Below are positions 42,808-54,035 of a DNA stretch of 64,000 nt, in pieces. A program made the position numbers and the translations under genes. Positions within the stretch are counted from its first letter, which is position 1, and every line of letters starts with the position of its first letter. Below the pieces are notes generated by a model. That model worked only from the letters and a program-made list of their open reading frames with translations. It was not told the origin of the DNA and did no database searches. The stretch lies in contig OY998175.1 in the NCBI GenBank assembly GCA_963921935.1, positions 264,733,709 to 264,797,708 on the forward strand, read 5' to 3'. Source of the DNA: Galeruca laticollis (taxonomy: Eukaryota; Arthropoda; Insecta; Coleoptera; Chrysomelidae).

Positions 42808-44050
42808 ATGGCTGCTGACGAAAAGAATCGTAAATTAATCATGCAATACGTAGCAAGGCGACAAACGATTTTCTCCGATGCTACTAGCAGCTGGGATGCA
42901 GTTAAAGATTGCACTTATGAGCAAATTGTTGTTGCGCAGGTATATCCTGATGATATCGCGCGATTGCAAGATGGTTTTAAACTAATCAATGATAAGATTA
43001 GTGATCTCAACTATCTCCTACCTCCAGCGGATAACGTCGATACATAAGCACCTTCCAACGCTTTTCGCACCATTCTTTTTAAAATAAGTGCCAAGTTTGT
43101 ACAACTTAATAGTGAAAAACCGACTCCTACTACCACTCCTGTTATCAGAGTCAGTCCGAGCTATCAACATAATGTTGTATTACCTGAAATTCATTTACCG
43201 TCTTTTTTTGGTGACATTGAGAAATGTCCTAAATTCTTCGCACTCTTTCAATCCCTTATACAAAATAGCACGTCTTTCTCCCCTATCGAAAAGTTCCATT
43301 TCTTACGCTCCAACCTGAGTGGAAGTTCTCTCTCAGTTGTTTCTAGCTTACAGCTAACATGTGAAAATAACAAATTAGCTTATACGGCCCTGGTCAACAG
43401 ATATCGATCTCCCCGCAGAATAGCTCAAGCCTATTTAAATAAAATTGTCAAATTCAAATCAATTTCTTCTAGATCACTCAGCAATTTGAAACATTTTCAC
43501 GAGACGCATGAAAATTCCGTGCAGGCTATTAAAGCATTATGCATTGATGATCTAGCCAGCTTCAATTTGTTAATTTTATCATTAAATAATCTTTATGCAC
43601 GTACCGCAAAAGCCTTCGAAGATCGACAATCTTCAGAAGGAGTTCTGCGATTTGATGATTTATTGGAATTCGTAATACATCAGATTAAAACATTGGAAAT
43701 AATCTCTACCCCCGCAAGTTCTAGCCCCAATACTTGTACCACGGTCGCTTTTAGATCAAATTCATTAATTGCCAGGCGCAATTCAAATTCTTCAGATTCC
43801 AATTCACATTGTTCTGTTCACTCCGATTCCAAAATCCTGTCTTGTATATTTTTTCACACTCATTATCCTCCTGTTCCACATTTTTCCTCTTTCTCGAGAT
43901 GAAAAGCTCGATTTCATCAAGCAAGACAATTGCTGTTTCAACTGTTTAGGTTCCCACCTGAAATCTCAATGTAAATCTACATCTGGCTGCCGTAAATGCA
44001 ATTCTCGTAATTATCATACTCTCTTGCACCCTTTTATATTAGATAATTAA
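42808..44050 (+). pseudogene. BEL/Pao (2) Gag
   Basis: The ATG at 42808 (MAADEKNRKLIMQYV) opens the N-terminal coiled domain, which stops at 43045. The central DUF1759-type domain is read from about 43090 in other frames (L-P-S-F-F-G-D-I-E-K near 43197). The frame 43486-43902 continues it with the helical H-E-T-H-E-N-S-V-Q-A-I-K. A zinc-binding stretch follows at about 43930-44030: C-C-F-N-C-L-G-S-H, C-K, then C-R-K-C. The natural Gag is thus complete in outline but split by at least three frameshifts. Confidence 0.8.
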
Positions 44051-44213
44051 GGTAACAGTTCCGCGTCCAATCGCACCTCGAATCATGTCAATCAGGAATC
44101 CAACATTGCATCTACCTCCTCTGTCGAACAACCCGCTTCTACGCTCTCGTTTAGTTGTGCGACAACAACGCCTGTAGCGTCACTTTTAGGTACCTTTCGT
44201 GTACGCATCTTAA

Positions 44214-45086
44214 ATGAGCGCAAAGGTTCCCGTACAGGGAGTTATTGAACCTGGATCACAACTCTCCTTTATCTCTAAGCGTTTATCTAACCAGTTAAGT
44301 CAAAAGATTCACGATTTACCAGTTTCCGTATCAGGCATTGGCGGACACTTCCTTACCTCTCTTGGTACTATCATATGCCAACTATTCTCCAGACTTTCTC
44401 TAAATCATATTGACATAAACCCAACAGTGGTGTCTCATATTACTGATCATTTACTTCCTCCTAACATTAGTACCGAAGTTACACGTGCTTTTCGATATTT
44501 AACTTTGACTGATCCTGAATTTCACCGCTCAGACAAAATAGACTTACTTTTGGGTGCTGACGTCTACCCCCAGTTATTTCTACCTCAACCTTTTGTTCCC
44601 AGCTCTCTTGGCCCGGTTGCTATCAGCACCATATTTGGTTGGACCATTATTGGTCCTATCCAAACACGTGATGGAAATCAACGAATCACTTCATTGGTAT
44701 CTACTTGTCAAATTTCCCACGACCTCAGCAAATTTTGCGAAATTGAAAATGTTTCGAATTTCATACTTCAAGATCCTCTTGACATTTTAGCAGAGCAACA
44801 TTTCATCGCTACTCATAAACGGAGTGAAGACGGCAGATATTCAGTCTCTCTGCCGATCAAATCCAACGCGGCCCTCTTAACTAGTAATCAGAATGTTACT
44901 CGTTATTCACTTGTTCAACTTATCAAACGTCTTGATAAGACTCATCACTCAAATTGGAATAGTACTTACATGGTTACACACTCCCCTCATACTCTCAAAA
45001 CTTTTGTTTCACATCGACTTGCTCATATTGTAGGTCACTCACCTCCTAATTTAACGTGGTCTCACTTCTGCTCTCAATCCCGCTGA
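44214..45086 (+). pseudogene. BEL/Pao (2) protease joined to RNase H end (RT deleted)
   Basis: A 290-codon frame. It begins in the protease (G-V-I-E-P-G-S-Q-L-S-F, where D-S/T-G is now E-P-G), passes L-L-G-A-D-V-Y-P and F-G-W-T-I-I-G-P, and reaches the pre-RT helix (H-F-I-A-T-H-K-R-S-E-D-G-R-Y). Near 44950-45000 it jumps to T-F-V-S-H-R-L-A-H-I, the end of RNase H. The whole RT palm and its Y-x-D-D motif are absent. The frame survives the joint, which parallels the Gypsy element at 35806. Confidence 0.85.
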
Positions 45087-45087
45087 T

Positions 45088-46146
45088 ATGGCTTCCCGTG
45101 GGTTATCTGCTTTTAATTTTTTTCACGATAAGATATTTCACTTATGGACTCGAGGTCCACCGCTATTGACCGATTACCACCACCAATGGCCGATTCCCTT
45201 TCGCAGTACCAATTTGAAGACCGAATCTTTATTAGAGTTTAAACCGAGTCCCCTAGCACTTATCAATGTTCAACCCGATCCCTTATTTGGAGCATTCTCT
45301 TCCTTTACACGTATGCAACGAATTGTTGCTTGGATGCGACGTTTTGTTTTCAATTGTATATCCCGTAATTACTCTAAACCTCCCTCCTCAGGTCCTTCGA
45401 GCGTTATTGAATTACAAGATGTATTACGTACAATCATCTTGCGTACGCAGTCACAACATTTTGCTGATGTTATGCAGGAACTACGAAACACTAAGACAGT
45501 TAATTCTCTTTGAAAATTGACCCCCTTCCTTGATAACCATGGGGTCCTCAGGGTGGGCGGTAGACTCAAAAACTGTCACCTAAATTACAATGCACAACAT
45601 CCAATATTATTGCCCAGATCAGCTCACCTCTCCATGCTCATATGCAAGCACTATCATTTAACCAGCTTGAACGCTGGACCCAACCTGTGTCAAGCTTCAC
45701 ACCGCGTTCAGTATTGGATTCTTTCATTACGTCAGATTATACGTAAAGTGATTCACCAATGCCTCACTTGTCATCGCTTTAGAGCTTTCACTATTCAGCC
45801 AATCATGGCCGATTTAACCCCTAGTCGAGTTCAGCCAGGTAGACCCTCTCTTAACACAGGTGTTGATTGTGCCGGACCATTTCAAGTTCGTGCTTCTTGT
45901 CTCCGTAAAGCCAACGTTACCAAAGGCTACCTATGCGTCTTTGTTTGTACCGCGACTAAGGCTGTACATTTGGAGTTTGCTTCCGAACTTTCCTTTGACG
46001 TCTTCTTAGCAGCGCTCGATAGGTTTATCGCTCGTAGAGGTCTTCCTCATTCCTTCTTATCCGATCAAGGTCGAAACTTTATTGGTGCAAATGAGCACAT
46101 TGAAAAGTTGATCATTTCCTCCACACTCAGCATGACGAGATCTTGA
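45088..46146 (+). pseudogene. BEL/Pao (2) RNase H/integrase linker, zinc domain and core start
   Basis: 45088-45513 starts at M-A-S-R-G-L-S, the conserved end of RNase H, and runs through the helical linker. After a stop the frame at 45517-46146 carries L-R-V-G-G-R-L (a BEL/Pao hallmark), the zinc-binding domain (H-Y-H, then C-L-T-C-H) and the integrase core with N-T-G-V-D-C-A-G-P (first aspartate, intact) and L-S-D-Q-G-R-N-F (second). It ends at 46144 with a frameshift before the third acidic residue. Confidence 0.85.
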
Positions 46147-46751
46147 GTACTTTGTCGGAGCGCAAAATTAAGTGGATTCTTAATCCTCCATCTACCTCTA
46201 ACTTTGGCGGGCTATGGGAAGCAGCCGTCAAATCTGTTAAGAATTTGTTATATCGCTTGTGTGCTGAAATTACCTTTACTGCGGAGGAGTATGCCACTCT
46301 TTTTGCACGAATCGAAGCTATGCTCAATAGGCGACCTCTATGGTCATTGTCCTCAGACCCCAATGAAGCATCCATGTATCCAAGTCCAGCTCATCTTCTC
46401 ATTGGCGTCCCTCTCTTATCAAGACCTGAAATCGCTCTCTCGGAGGACATTTCTTTAACCTCCCGTTGGAAGACTATTTCACAGATTTCACAATCATTTT
46501 GGCGTCGTCGGTCTCGGGAATACCTTAATACCTTGACTCAACGTACTAAGTGGACCTCATCGTCTCATCCGCTCAAAACGGGCGAAGTTGTAATATTGAA
46601 AGGAATGAACACTTCTCCCTTATCTTGGCCCTTGGCTCACCTTGCTGAACTGAAGTACGGCCAAGACGGTGTTTCACGCGTTGTCGTCCTTCAAACTCCC
46701 ACTGGCGTTCTTACACGTCCCGATAACAAGCTCATTCCCCTTCCGGAATGA
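46143..46751 (+). pseudogene. BEL/Pao (2) integrase C-terminal part
   Basis: This 202-codon segment continues integrase in a new frame. The catalytic glutamate is in F-G-G-L-W-E-A (about 46205), followed by E-A-M-L-N-R-R-P-L. The C-terminal DUF5641-like domain shows S-Q-S-F-W-R-R-R, G-E-V-V-I-L-K and L-A-H-L-A-E-L. The stop is at 46749, about 150 bp before the 3' LTR. All three acidic residues of this integrase are present across the two segments, unlike in the first BEL/Pao element. Confidence 0.86.
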
Positions 46752-46903
46752 TTTTATCTTTATTTTTTCATTTTTTTGTCTGTTCTATTTTGTTTTGTTA
46801 CCAGACAGGGTAACTTTCTTTATTAGATCCTCCATTTTCTAAAAGTTCCGCTTATCTCCCTAGTGCTAAGATTGGAAAATCATTCCAATTTTGGTGGGTG
46901 GTA

Positions 46904-47354
46904 TGTTCGCGCCACCCTCTTATTCTCGATAAATTTCGGCGCGACGCTCATAGATTATTTTAATTACAATTCAATACAGATTTTTGTACATTTTGATAAA
47001 GAATTAGATTTTAATTCTGGTCTCTCGGTTAGGAACAGTTCGTTTCAATTTTACTTAGAATCAATCTCTCATCGTGAAACCACAAAATTAGTTAAAACCG
47101 CAACGTGTGTCAAGTTCTTTCATTTTGTTTTACCGTTTTATTCGCAAATATAGACATTATAGTAAACTTTAGTTAGTGTCATAAAGGCCAGGACTTTCCA
47201 CTATAGGTTAAACGATCGATTGTGAAAACCGATAGTGTGTTGCAGATACCGGTATATTTGGTAAGTACATTTAAATTGGAGTTCATTGTGTATGTTGTCG
47301 ATTCGCTAATTGCATAATTAACTACAACTACAGTCCATTGTTTTTAGAGCTAAA
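46904..47354 (+). repeat. BEL/Pao (2) 3' LTR
   Basis: Starts TGTTCGCGCCACCCTC and ends near TTTTTAGAGCTAAA, directly before the CAGTG target duplication. Shared landmarks with the 5' LTR include GGCCAGGACTTTCCAC and ATGTTGTCGATTCGC. Confidence 0.85.
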
Positions 47355-47359
47355 CAGTG

Positions 47360-47720
47360 TATCTTGAAATATTTGGTATTTCTTGTCTTAATTGTCCAAA
47401 AAAATATTCCGGGATGACCACACAATACTTGGACAATACAACAAATGGTCATTGGTACACAGAAAATGCATGTCATTAGTACACAGAAAACATGAATTCA
47501 ATTTTCAAAATACAAGGTTATTTACAAATACCAAAACATTAATAAACTCAAAATCAAGGAAATGATTTCAGTGAAGAATGAACCTGAAGCACTGAATGAC
47601 AAGAAATATATAGAGAAATTAGGCAAAATTTATCATAACCTTTTACATATATTCTCATAATTATATAAAATAAACCAACAATAAAATTAATATATATCCA
47701 ATAACATTGTCATTGGAGTC
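47360..47720. other. Unassigned DNA
   Basis: No gene. A short direct repeat, ATTGGTACACAGAAAA/ATTAGTACACAGAAAA, lies at about 47452-47490. Confidence 0.4.
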
Positions 47721-48982
47721 AAGGGGGTCTATTCCTTTTCCAATTGGCCTGAAGTTAAAGGGATGAGAGACACAAAGCCCAGGGAATAGGTTTTGCACGG
47801 ATAGTCTTAGGACATCACACCTCGTTAAACTATCTCATGATCGATGGGTACTCTCAACATGATTGAGAGTGTGTGATCACAGATCGTAAGCAGCCTTACC
47901 TCCGCAGTGTTCTGTGTAGGTAGACTGAATATTTCCGTAGCTGCTTGTGGGACCATCTACGGACCCAAAAGAAAATTAAGAAGAATAGAGAAGGGCTCCG
48001 GAGGAAGGGACCACTGAGGGTATTCTGAAATGGAATACCTGTACAGTTCCCTTCAGATGGAGTCTCCCGAGTAGAAACCCAGGACCGGGCCTCCAAAACA
48101 ATAGCAGCTGGTGGTAGCGGTGAGGGCCCAGGTGATGCCGGGAGCAGCTGCCTCAACATCTGTGGGGCCGAAAAGGCACCGTATCCAATTTACGGTGCCG
48201 AGAAGAGGAGGCGAAGGCGGGATGCAAGGGCGTCAGAAGAGACACCGAAAGGTGGCACTCTTTTGCCCGGGGAGCTGTTACCGTGACCTATTCAGAAGAG
48301 GGCTCTCTGGCTTGGCTTAACAAGGCCGTGGGTGGGATCAAGTTAGAGTTTCAACATCATTGAGCAGTCGGCCCTCCAACGTCTAAAGCGGGCGATGGTA
48401 TGGATACAAGGTCGTCGGGAGAATCTCGACTAGGTATCCGGCTGTGAAGACTGAGGGGTGGGTAATTCGTGCCTTATGATGAGATGCTGCCACCTCGAGG
48501 CTCGTCGTTTTTGGGATCGACCTTAGATTAGTTGAGATAATCAGCGGAACGCAGGGAGAAATCGGATATGGGCTCGAGATGACAAGAGTTATTTTCTCGG
48601 GAACTACGGAGAGTACCCCTAAGTAAAACGGGGGACGGATGTACTCCTCAGATTTGTGATGTCTGTTTGTAGTAGTCTCAAATTTACCCAGATAAACCTA
48701 CAGCATTGCCGGCATGCTGCGGGAGTAATCGTGCAGCGAATGGCAAGACTGTAGACTGGCATATGCCTCATACAAGAGGCATGGGTATATAGAAGGCATG
48801 TGCGAGGTCTGAGTACACCCGGGCGTAGTCTTTTCTATGCTGTGGGTGAAACTAACCCGGAAGTATGCAATTCGACACATAATAGTATAAATGCAATACT
48901 GATAAGGGACCTATATTTCAGGGATCTAGTAGCGGTAAGGGTGGATTTCTCGGGCGGGAACAGTGGGAGCCGTAGTTTAGTC

Positions 48983-50013
48983 TACAATCGTTTTGATTGA
49001 GCGTCAATTTGTAATTCTTCTGCTTGGGCGGCTGTTTGTAATTGCGGTGGGTTGTCAGGGGGTAGAATATAAATAGGGCTTGATGGTTAGATGTGTTTAT
49101 TTAATAGTAACAAGTATGTTACCGGTTGAACTTAAAATACAATAAAATTTTACAATTTAAAACTAATTTTATATACAGTTAATATATCTACAATTGTTGT
49201 CCCCTGATTGTGTGGAGCTTCCCTGGGGGTGGTCGCCTAGTCGGGTTGTCCACAAATCTCTTATCATACGACTTCTCGTAGTAAATGGTCTGGATCGGAT
49301 CGTACCTCGTCCCTTTGACTTTACGGCAAAGGTTTATAGATGAATCAGTACTATTATAAAAAACTTACTCAATTTTGTTGACCTGAGATACTCGTTTCAC
49401 CCCCTCGTTCAGGATGCCTAAAATAAACGGGGTGTATTTGGTACCAGATCTCGCGTTCAACATACGGCGTGATCTCTGTAAGGTAGGAATTCGCTTCCGT
49501 CTCGGGCTCAACACGCTCCGGGATTTCAGCTAGACGGGAAGGCTCCTGTCCTGCGCTACACACGCTCCAGGACTTGGCTATGACGGTTGGCTTCTCTTCT
49601 AGGCTCAGCATGCTCTAGAGTTCCGGCCGAAAGACCGAGTTTGCTTGTGTCTGACCTCGAGATCAACATGCTACAGGGGGTCGACAACAAGCCGGGTGTT
49701 AAATACGATCCAAGGCTCAACACGCTCCAGGATATAGTAAATTAACGCGGTCATTCACCGATGAAGCTTTCCTATCTCTTCTAGTCGTGAGGACTGAGCT
49801 TCTAGGTGTCTTGAAGTGTTTCGGTGTTAATAATATCGGTCGCGCTGTTAGTGAAATGGCAAAAGTGTTGCCCTCTAGGTACTGGGTGCCCAACTTCGTC
49901 TACTGTGATAATTTGGTTTGGTAGTGTTCCGTCTCCCAGTCCCCGATGTTTTGTTTTTAATTATGTACGGAGAGTGTTAACTTATATTTTAGACAACAGT
50001 GTTATTACCAGTC
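48983..50013. mobile_element. 1.03-kb insertion of unknown class
   Basis: It splits the endonuclease of the old LINE between two adjacent codons; AGTC at 48979-48982 is repeated at 50010-50013 as a likely 4-bp target duplication. The ends (TACAATCG... and ...TTATTACC) are neither TG/CA nor inverted repeats. Inside are TATAAATA at 49068-49075 and an array of spaced 20-bp motifs at 49505-49735. It has no convincing long frame. It could be a solo LTR or a non-autonomous element. Confidence 0.65.
49505..49735 (+). repeat. Five degenerate copies of GGCTCAACACGCTCCAGGA
   Basis: Copies begin at about 49505, 49553, 49602, 49660 and 49713, that is every 48-58 bp. The first and last copies are closest to the consensus; a weaker relative may lie near 49456. 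Sequence between the copies is not clearly repeated. Confidence 0.7.
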
Positions 50014-50161
50014 GTATCTGCTTAACTTCATCAGAATTCCCGCCTACTGAGGAGCTTCGCAAGGCGGTGGACTACTGCACGGTTATGAAGTTGCCTCTCC
50101 TTATCGGCTGTGATGCCAATGCGCACCCCGCTATGTGGGGCAACACAGGTGTCAGTGGCAG

Positions 50162-51048
50162 AGACGCCTCTTATGATGAACATCTAAGATGGCCTCTTGT
50201 TTTGACTCGTTCCACCAGTAAGGCAAGCGATAGTCCTCATTGCAGCAAACCCTCGGTGTGCATTCTTGGTAAGCCTTGCGGATGCGACTCACCAGATCAG
50301 AAACACTCGTAGAATCCAGCATATCTCTGGTCTTTTTTCTAAACATGTGAACTAGTAATTCTTTATTCGGTTCACCAAACCTTGTTTTCCTTTTCTTGAC
50401 TACAGGCTTCACGGTTGAGAGTTCGATTAAAATAAACCTGTGCTCCGTCACGTCAGGATCCACAAGCACCGTCCACTGAGGGTCTTGTCGTTGTATTCGG
50501 TCACACACCACAGTAAGATCGATGTATGATTGCCCAGTGTCTCTAACAAGCGTGGGGACAAGTCCATCATTAATGACATTCAAGTTCGTAGCATTGCACC
50601 AGGACAAGAATTCTCTGCCCCTACGGTTTGTTACTCTGCCCCCCCAGACTTCGTTCTTTGAGTTAAAATCTCCAGTTATCACAAATGGTGTGTTTTTATT
50701 CCCATGCCAAAGGCGCAGAACTATATCCTGCAACTCCCCTAAGCAGTTTTGGAAGCTTTGAAAAGGGATGTTTGGGGAGATATACACTGACATTACAAAC
50801 AAGTTCGTATACTGGACACACACAAAACAGTTCCCACTAAACACATTTAAAACAGGCATGGAGCTATTTACATTAACAATTAAAGCGTCTTTGGTAGGGT
50901 TTACGTATACATTTCTATTCCCAGTTTCACACTTTTTGATATTGGGCTCGCTGATGCAAATAACATCACATTTCTTGTTAGAAGCAGTAAGTGCAGCAAT
51001 GTCATGGACTGGGACACTACGATTGGCGTTAATTTGTAATATTTTCAT
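50162..51048 (-). pseudogene. R1-like LINE ORF2, endonuclease domain (inverted part)
   Basis: The ATG at 51048 (MKILQINANRS) opens the endonuclease. Visible motifs: I-C-I-S-E-P-N (catalytic E), V-I-T-G-D-F-N-S-K-N-E-V-W-G-G (D and N), S-Y-I-D-L-T-V and V-T-E-H-R-F (the S/T-x-H end). P-Y-W-W-N-E-S marks the spacer after the nuclease. The frame is intact to the breakpoint at about 50165, where the flanking old LINE begins. The continuation of ORF2 is on the other strand at about 51965. Confidence 0.88.
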
Positions 51049-51960
51049 TACTGGAGTAAAGTTGTTGACGTTTCATTCTTTTAGTCGTACTCAGAGCTCT
51101 ACGGAAGCTAATGCATTTTCCGGTATTTGACTTATGCGTCTCTTTGCAAACTGGGCAGAATGGTTTATCTTTGCATTCTCTTGACAGATGTCCTTCCTGT
51201 CCACAATTATAGCAGCAATTTCTGCGATCCGGACCCTTACACTCTTCAGTCTGGTGGTTGTATAACCAGCATCTTTTGCAACGATCGACCCTCACTCTGG
51301 GTTCGATCCTGCAATTCGAAAGCCCGATACGAGTATACGGGTTCTGGGTTAATTCACGGGCCTTGTCTTCCGATATAGATATTGTAACTGCCAAAGTGCT
51401 GCCAGCATTTGGCCTGAGATTTCCAATAGAGCAGTTTTCCTTAACCTGCTCCCCGACCTTTCGCTCTATTGCTCCAGCCACATCTTCTACTGTGGCTGTT
51501 GCATCAATCCCACGAATGTGGAATGTTTTCTTTTTAGGCCAATGGGTACCCCTCGTGCTCACTTTCATGTTGGTGGATTCCACTGCTGCTTTTAAGGAAT
51601 TCATTGCTTCCTGGTTCTTGTCCATGGTTATTAGAACTTTGCCGTCTTTGTTTTCTCTGATTTGCCTTATGCTGTTAGCATCTTTCGCATTTTGAACAGC
51701 TTCCTTTATGGTCTTCAGAGCTTCCAGGTACGTATTATTGTGCTTGCTGACTATAAGGGCGTATGATGTTGGTTGTCGTTTGCTTGTCAGTGGCTGAACA
51801 CTTTCCGTTTCCTGTTTTTTTTAGTGGTATAGATGAAAACCTCTATACCCGAACCATGAAAGACACACTCAACGAGTTTCCTGAACTTCCCCACGGTCAT
51901 ATTGTCAACATGGTGCAGTGCAACCTGATCATCTTCTATTGTGTTATCTCTGACAGTCCT
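51029..51960 (-). pseudogene. R1-like LINE ORF1 (Gag-like RNA-binding protein)
   Basis: ORF1 lies on the minus strand of the inverted half. The C-terminal part 51625-51029 has three CCHC zinc knuckles, typical of R1-clade ORF1: C-K-R-C-W-L-Y-N-H, C-Y-N-C-G-Q-E-G-H-L-S-R-E-C and C-P-V-C-K-E-T-H. Upstream the frame continues past the first ATG: a basic/helical stretch (Y-L-E-A-L-K-T-I-K-E-A-V) is open to about 51815, where an A8 run coincides with a frameshift, and a further N-terminal frame runs to about 51950. It overlaps ORF2 by 20 bp (51048-51029), a common arrangement. ORF1 packages the LINE RNA. Confidence 0.85.
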
Positions 51961-51964
51961 TGGG

Positions 51965-54035
51965 GAATTCCATAGGTGGCGTCTCTTTCAGAGAATAAAA
52001 AATGACCCAAACCGGCGTGAAGAAAAATATAGAGAATATAAGACTGCAAAAAATCTGCTAAAGACTGAAATCAAAACATTGAAAAGGCGAGCTTGGCAAA
52101 ACCTTTGCAATGACCTCGAAGACGACATATTTGGCCAGGGATTCCAAATAATAAGAGCTCAATTGCAAAAAATGCCGGCTCGTGTTGAAATGTCAAGAGA
52201 GGAAAGGGAGAGACATTTTAAGGAGTTGTTCGTCACCAACTGCCCAAATATAAAACAGCGACAAAAAGAACTAACTGTGATACAAGACTGTGATATGCTC
52301 AAACACCAGGAAATATTGGATGCCTGTGATAGTATCAAGGTTGGCAAAGCCCCAGGCCCAGATAATATACCATCTGTGATAATAAAAGCTGTGATTAATG
52401 GTAATGTCCAATTTTTTGTAAATTTTTATAATTCGTTTTAAACGAGGCAGTGTTTTCCAGGAGAATGGAAAAGAACGAAGCTATCGCTTATCGAGAAACC
52501 AAGAAAGTCACCTGACGACCCTGCAAAATATCGCCCAATTTGCTTAATAGATGAAATTGGAAAAGTCTACGAAAGACTCTTGGATACCCGGTTGGTTGCG
52601 GAATTGCAAAACAAAATTAATGGCTTCCAGGAAAACCAATTTGGATTCCGTAAAGGACGGTCTACTTCACATGCAATGGAAAAGATTCAAGTCATGGTAG
52701 CAGCAAACAAAGGAAAACATTGTGCATCAATCTTGGTGGATGTTAAAAATGCGTTTAACACCGCATCCTGGACAGTCATCAGCGACCAGCTTAACAGAAT
52801 AGGGGTGAGTGCATACCTTAAGAACATTTTAAATTCCTACATGGATGAAAGAGTAATTATCCTGAAGAGGGACCTTGAAAGACAAGTTTTTGGTGGTGTT
52901 CCACAGGGCTCGGTTCTCGGCCCTAGTATGTGGAATATTCTATATAACGAAGTGATGAACCTTCCAACGCCAAATGGAGTAGTAATATTGTGCTATGCCG
53001 ACGATCTAGCGGTATTCGTAGCTTCTCGGACCTCCAACCAAATGATTGATAAGGCAAACCATACTCTTGATCTTGTATTTCAGTGGATGACTCAACATCA
53101 TCTAGAGATTGCTCCTGAAAAAACCGAAGCTATTCTTCTTAGCTACAAAAGAAAGACTGATGCGATAAAATTTAAAATGCAGAGCCAACAAATAAAACCC
53201 CAGGGAACAGTCAAATATTTGGGATTCCACCTAGACCGAAGGCTGAATATGACAAACCACATCCGAGAAACCTGTCTGAAGGCTGAAAAAACAATAAAGG
53301 CTCTAAATTGTCTTTTACCAAATATAGGAGGACCAACAGCACCGAAGCGGCGAATTCTGGCGATGGTGTGTCAAAGTGTAATCTTATATGGTGCGCCAAT
53401 TTGGGCCCTTAAGAAATATTTAGAAGTCAATAAAATGAGACTTATGAAGACACAGCGAACCATTGCGCTTAGAGTCTGTTCTGCTTACTGCACCGTTTCA
53501 GGTGCATCTGCAATGGTTATTGCTGCACCTTTTGGCGGAAGAGAGGAGGAGAATATTCCATATGGCTGGTGTAGCTTCTATTATCCAGAAACAGATAGAG
53601 AGGGAGATGACTCTGCAGCAATGGCAGGAAGAGTGGCAGAGCGGCCCTGAAACTTGGACCAGACGCCTTATCCGGAATATTCGACCTTGGCACAATAGGA
53701 AATGGGGGACAGTATCCTACCATCTTACTCAGTTCCTCTCAGGCCACGGTACTTTCGGCACTTTTATTTTAAAATTAAAAAAAAAGAGAGACGAAAGTTG
53801 CATATGCTGCGGGGCAGCTGTAGATGACCCAAATCACACTGTCTTCGAATGTCCTCAATGGGCAGAGAAGCGCCAAGAACTGTGCTCAGATTTAGGGGAA
53901 ATAAGTGCAAGCAACGTCATTGACAATATGCTTAAATGTGAAAATGGGTGGAATAAGGTAACAGATTTCATAACCTATGTGATAAGCGCAAAAGAGAAAG
54001 TTGAGTTACGAGCCCAGGAAAATGCAGAATATTAG
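51965..54035 (+). pseudogene. R1-like LINE ORF2, reverse transcriptase and zinc finger
   Basis: This is the second half of ORF2. The first segment (to 52441) has K-A-P-G-P-D-N-I-P; an in-frame TAA ends it at 52439. RT continues in the same frame (R-P-I-C-L, then 52580-53650): F-G-F-R-K-G-R-S-T, V-D-V-K-N-A-F-N, G-V-P-Q-G-S-V-L-G-P and the catalytic C-Y-A-D-D at about 52990-53005, then Y-L-G-F. A frameshift near 53520 leads to 53525-54035 with a C-x2-C-x8-H-x4-C finger (C-I-C-C ... H-T-V-F-E-C, about 53805). Two lesions make it inactive, but most of RT is intact. Confidence 0.88.

Larger units (their letters stand above)
41936..47354 (+). mobile_element. Older BEL/Pao element without RT core
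   Basis: LTRs of about 440 and 451 bp lie at 41936-42375 and 46904-47354. Both start TGTTCGCGC; divergence is visibly higher than for the other LTR pairs, with several indels. CAGTG at 41931-41935 and 47355-47359 is a 5-bp target duplication. A mutated primer-binding site (TTTGACCCAGTACGAGACGG) follows the 5' LTR. Gag, protease and integrase regions are present, but reverse transcriptase and most of RNase H are missing. Frames are broken many times. Confidence 0.88.

Noticed and set aside
48111..48320. Stand-alone 69-codon gene
   Set aside because: It lies in the presumed 5' part of the old LINE and has no recognisable domain; I keep it within that element.
49824..50312. A single 162-codon plus-strand gene
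   Set aside because: The frame crosses three sequence types: the unknown insertion, the old LINE endonuclease and the inverted R1-like LINE. Only the middle part is meaningful.
50768..51695. Several plus-strand frames over the R1-like ORF1 and endonuclease
   Set aside because: They are shadows of the inverted 5' half of the LINE on the minus strand.
51870..51960. Continuation of the old LINE between the two halves of the R1-like LINE
   Set aside because: This stretch reads as the N-terminal part of the R1-like ORF1 on the minus strand, which leaves no room for foreign sequence.
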